Part shown: positions 61,410 through 64,000 of the stretch, in pieces | Layout of the letters: every line of letters begins with the position of its first letter | How positions within the stretch are numbered: the stretch's first letter is position 1 | Origin: an uncultured Oscillospiraceae bacterium | GTDB taxonomy: Bacteria; Bacillota; Clostridia; Oscillospirales; Oscillospiraceae | NCBI GenBank assembly: GCA_947626845.1 | Contig: CANQTW010000012.1 | Location: forward strand, 1 to 64,000 | Direction: 5' to 3' | Length of the DNA: 64,000 bases | Notes under the pieces: model-generated | The model's input: the letters and a program-made list of their open reading frames with translations, nothing else | Database searches by the model: none | Told to the model about the DNA's origin: nothing | Made by a program: the position numbers and the translations under genes

Positions 61410-62837
61410 ATGGTCGATACTTTTGTGAAAATTTTGAACATGAGCATTACCGCAAGCTGGCTGATTTTAGCGGTAGTGCTACTCCGATTTATACTGAAAA
61501 AGGCACCAAAGTGGATTGCCGTTCTTTTGTGGGGGATTGTCGCTTTGCGGTTGGTGGTTCCCTTCTCCTTTGAGAGTGCGTTGAGCCTTATTCCCAGCGC
61601 CGAGATATTTAACGCCCATAATATTCAATACGAAACACCCATTATCAGCAACGACATCCCCGCCGTCAGCAACGTGGTCAACCCTGTTCTGGGCGAAGCC
61701 TTTGCTCCGAATCCGGCGAGCAGCGTCAACCCGCCTTATGTCTGGACATTTATTCTGTCAGTAATCTGGCTCACCGGTATAGCCGTTATGTTGCTATATG
61801 CCCTAATCAGTTATGTACGGGTACATCGGAGTGTTGCTGAAAGAGTACCCTACGAAGAAAACATCTTTCTGTGCGATCATGTAAAATCTCCATTTATTCT
61901 GGGATTGCTTCGACCCAGAATCTATCTGCCATCTAACATGGAAGTATCGTCCATTGAACCGGTAATTGCCCATGAAAAGGCACATTTGGCAAGGCGTGAC
62001 CACTGGTGGAAACCGCTTGGCTTTCTGATTTTGGCGGTTCACTGGTTCAACCCTCTGTGTTGGGTGGCTTATGTGCTGTTGTGTCGAGACATTGAGCTGG
62101 CCTGCGACGAAAAGGTCATTCGGAATATGGATGTGGACGGGAAAAAGCAATATTCCGTTGCTCTGCTGGAGTGTAGTTCCGGGCGGCGGCTGGTCGCAAT
62201 TTGCCCGCTGGCCTTTGGAGAAGTTGCCGTAAAAGAAAGGGTGAAAAAGGTGTTGAATTACAAAATACCGGCGTTTTGGGTCATTGTTTCGGCGATTGTC
62301 GCTTGTGCATTGGTGGCGGTGTGTTTTGCAACGAATCCAATGACAGCAGAATCCAGCAAACCAGATGGGAAAATCAGTGGTTCTATAGATGATGAAAACG
62401 ATCCAGATGCGCAAAGCGCAATAAATATTAATAACAGTAGCAATTACGATACTCCTGACACGGAGATTGATGGAACGTCAATTTTTAACGACATTAGCAC
62501 CGCTCGCCTTGGCATAGATCAGATTGCTACTTCAAACGGAACAAGTGCATGGTATGACTACTTTGTTACTACCGACGATTGCCCTACTTACCATGTAATG
62601 ATTGAAAATACTGGTGAGTACTCAATTCAAGTCTTAGTTAAGCGGGGAAATGCCAGTAGCAGAGATGTTATGGCAGGTCCAAAGACAATCGCTCCTGGTG
62701 AACAATGTATTATCGAGATGACCACTGATAACGAAGGAAACAGCCCTGGACGCAGATGGATTGTAATTAATCCAAATAAAGATGGGGATGCGTTTGAGGC
62801 TAACGTTCAAGTTCGTATAGCATCCTCTTCAATATAA
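61410..62837 (+). CDS. BlaR1-like M56 membrane metalloprotease with unusual C-terminal domain
   Basis: 475 residues from ATG 61410, coupled to blaI (stop 2 nt upstream). Four membrane segments with M56 zinc site HEKAH at 188-192 and the FNPLCW..E..CD segment; last membrane segment near 285-305 (WVIVSAIVACALVAVCFATNP). BlaR1 then has a penicillin-binding sensor domain; here residues ~310-475 are instead a Ser/Asn/Asp-rich linker and a beta-rich domain (YHVMIENTGEYSIQVLVKRG; IAPGEQCIIEMTT) with no SxxK. Hence the signal is probably not a beta-lactam bound covalently. Confidence 0.9.
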   Translation: MVDTFVKILNMSITASWLILAVVLLRFILKKAPKWIAVLLWGIVALRLVVPFSFESALSLIPSAEIFNAHNIQYETPIISNDIPAVSNVVNPVLGEAFAPNPASSVNPPYVWTFILSVIWLTGIAVMLLYALISYVRVHRSVAERVPYEENIFLCDHVKSPFILGLLRPRIYLPSNMEVSSIEPVIAHEKAHLARRDHWWKPLGFLILAVHWFNPLCWVAYVLLCRDIELACDEKVIRNMDVDGKKQYSVALLECSSGRRLVAICPLAFGEVAVKERVKKVLNYKIPAFWVIVSAIVACALVAVCFATNPMTAESSKPDGKISGSIDDENDPDAQSAININNSSNYDTPDTEIDGTSIFNDISTARLGIDQIATSNGTSAWYDYFVTTDDCPTYHVMIENTGEYSIQVLVKRGNASSRDVMAGPKTIAPGEQCIIEMTTDNEGNSPGRRWIVINPNKDGDAFEANVQVRIASSSI

Positions 62838-62914
62838 TGTACTCAGTTGATTTGCTCTATATGTAACTTCCAGTTTGTCTATAAGCCAAAAGTCCTCATA
62901 AGATATTAAATCAC

Positions 62915-62947
62915 AGCGCCCAAGCGTAAAAACTTGGGCGCTTTTTT
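62915..62947 (+). terminator. Terminator after the BlaR1-like gene
   Basis: AGCGCCCAAG/CTTGGGCGCT with an 8-nt loop and T6 run. Confidence 0.85.
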
Positions 62948-63172
62948 CTTCCCCCAACGCTCCATTTTGGCGTATGGCTACAACTGAATACGAATACATT
63001 GCCCTTGCTTTCAAAGGCGGTTACAGAGCGGCAAAGGCCCTCAAATCGCCCCGAAAATTTACGGAAAGCAAGGGTTTTCTGCTTCTGGTGTAAAACACAT
63101 CCGAAACAAGGTCCTGTTGGGTTTTCCAAGGCGGCTGGCGGGAGGACGTAAAATGGCCGGGGGCGGGCACTG
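62948..63172. other. Gene-free tail of the BlaI/BlaR1 module
   Basis: No credible gene. CCCTTGCTTTC (about 63002-63012) and GAAAGCAAGGG (about 63069-63079) are an inverted pair ~56 bases apart, possibly a border of the low-GC module. GC rises to the local level again by about 63125. Confidence 0.45.
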
Positions 63173-64000
63173 TCAGGCGTTTTCCCGCGCGCCGCTGACG
63201 ATGGAATAGTAGGCGTTGGAGGTGAGGCGGTAGACGACGGCGTAGAAAACGGCGAACACTGCCGCGCTCAGGGCCGTGGTCAGGCCGAAGAGGGACACGT
63301 TGTTCAGGCCGAACAGCCGCAGGAGCTTCTCGATGATGGGGAAGGCAAAGCAGATGTGCGTGGCGGCCAGGAGCAGGGGCAGGAAAAACACCGTCAGCAG
63401 CTGGGAGTTGATGCTTTTGCGGATCTCCGGCCTTGTCATGCCCACCTTCATCATGATGTCAAACCGCGCCTGATCCTCGTAGCCCTCGGAAATCTGCTTG
63501 TAGTAGATGATCAGCACGGCGGCCAGGATAAAGACCAGGCTGAGCATGATGCCGATGTAGAAAAAGGACCCATAGAGGCTGAAAAACTGCTCCTTCTCCA
63601 GCTCCCGGCACTCGATGGCGCCCACGGTCACCCCTTCAAAATGGATCAGCTGTTCCCCGCCGTCGCGAAGCTTTGTCCGGAGCTCCTGGCAGAGCGTCTT
63701 CTGCTCCTCGGCGTCCAGACCGGTGTCGAACTGATAGAGCCAGCGCATGACCAGGTACTGCTCTGTCTCCTCCGACATCCCCTCCACGAGCTTTTCCATG
63801 GTGGTGTAGATGTCCGGCACGACAAGGAACACGGTGGGCACCACGTCGATGACCGCCGAGCCGCTTCCGAGAAATTTGTCCGCCGTGCCGGCGATCTGAA
63901 GGGTCAGCCCCCGCTTGAAGGTGAGAGTATCGCCGGCAAAGGAGGTGCGGTAGGCGTAGAGCAGGGCCTGCCCGTCCTCCAGGGCGCGGTTCTCCCCGGT
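63173..64000 (-). CDS. BceB-like ABC transporter permease (FtsX family), C-terminal part
   Basis: The frame is open to the window edge, so the N-terminal part is missing; 275 residues visible. After an extracytoplasmic region come three membrane segments: FYIGIMLSLVFILAAVLIIYY, then RFDIMMKVGMTRPEIRKSI (typical cytoplasmic FtsX motif), LLTVFFLPLLLAATHICFAF and a last LTTALSAAVFAVFYAVVY. Matches permeases of the bacitracin-type (BceAB) export/sensing family, often next to two-component genes lying beyond the window. Confidence 0.85.
   Translation of the reverse strand, partial: TGENRALEDGQALLYAYRTSFAGDTLTFKRGLTLQIAGTADKFLGSGSAVIDVVPTVFLVVPDIYTTMEKLVEGMSEETEQYLVMRWLYQFDTGLDAEEQKTLCQELRTKLRDGGEQLIHFEGVTVGAIECRELEKEQFFSLYGSFFYIGIMLSLVFILAAVLIIYYKQISEGYEDQARFDIMMKVGMTRPEIRKSINSQLLTVFFLPLLLAATHICFAFPIIEKLLRLFGLNNVSLFGLTTALSAAVFAVFYAVVYRLTSNAYYSIVSGARENA

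Noticed and set aside
62911-63129. 72-residue minus-strand frame after the BlaR1-like gene
   Set aside because: Covers the terminator, no ribosome site, no family resemblance.

Overview
The window reads as a chromosomal stretch of a high-GC, spore-forming Clostridia bacterium, most likely of the Oscillospiraceae group (Oscillibacter/Lawsonibacter-like; inferred from gene content and GC-rich codon use, not from a marker gene). Sporulation genes (spoIIGA, sigE, bofA, a LysM/GH18 cortex-lytic-type enzyme), Gram-positive wall genes (an LTA-synthase-like sulfatase, tagO-type transferase, rodA, dacF) and strong Shine-Dalgarno sites support this.

Layout. 1-0.6 kb: end of an LTA-synthase-like gene. 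0.7-9.3 kb: a complete ornithine/arginine pathway, argG-H-C-(EamA half-transporter)-J-B-D-F, on one strand. 9.5-11.3 kb: a leftward operon of an MFS transporter and three small membrane proteins. 11.4-22.8 kb: sirtuin, Amidase_6 protein, YfhO membrane protein, LysM-GH18 enzyme, MATE exporter, then an ATP-grasp/PHP/polysaccharide-deacetylase operon. 22.8-26 kb: a leftward two-component system with a C39-like secreted peptidase. 26.4-34.3 kb: a topoisomerase IV-like subunit pair split by L-serine dehydratase genes and a REP-associated transposase, followed by a transglutaminase-fold lipoprotein lacking its catalytic Cys. 34.3-37.9 kb: two tRNA-Gly genes around an ABC uptake operon. 38-42 kb: dacF, fabG-like, bofA, folC. 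42-54.6 kb: pyrG, glmS, purB, purA, purC, purF, aminotransferase, trpS, tagO. 54.6-60.7 kb: three unknown small proteins, a phosphodiesterase, sigE, spoIIGA, NfeD, SPFH protein, rodA. 61-62.9 kb: a BlaI/BlaR1-like pair of lower GC, probably acquired. The window ends inside a BceB-like permease.

Non-coding structure is the most unusual content. A structured repeat occurs five times in spacers (argG|argH, parE|sdaAB, after dacF, purC|purF, after purF). Its strongest copies carry a GAACGTGCGG-like box that can pair with the loop CGCATGT of a terminal A/T-rich hairpin. A second family (REP) sits after argF and, as a perfect 32-bp inverted pair, inside the coding sequence of the REP transposase itself. 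Both tRNA-Gly genes end in terminator palindromes that extend back into the tRNA 3' end. A 36-bp tandem array precedes the ABC operon. A tRNA-like acceptor/T-arm minihelix lies between spoIIGA and sigE, and a spoIIG-like promoter with 0A boxes precedes spoIIGA.
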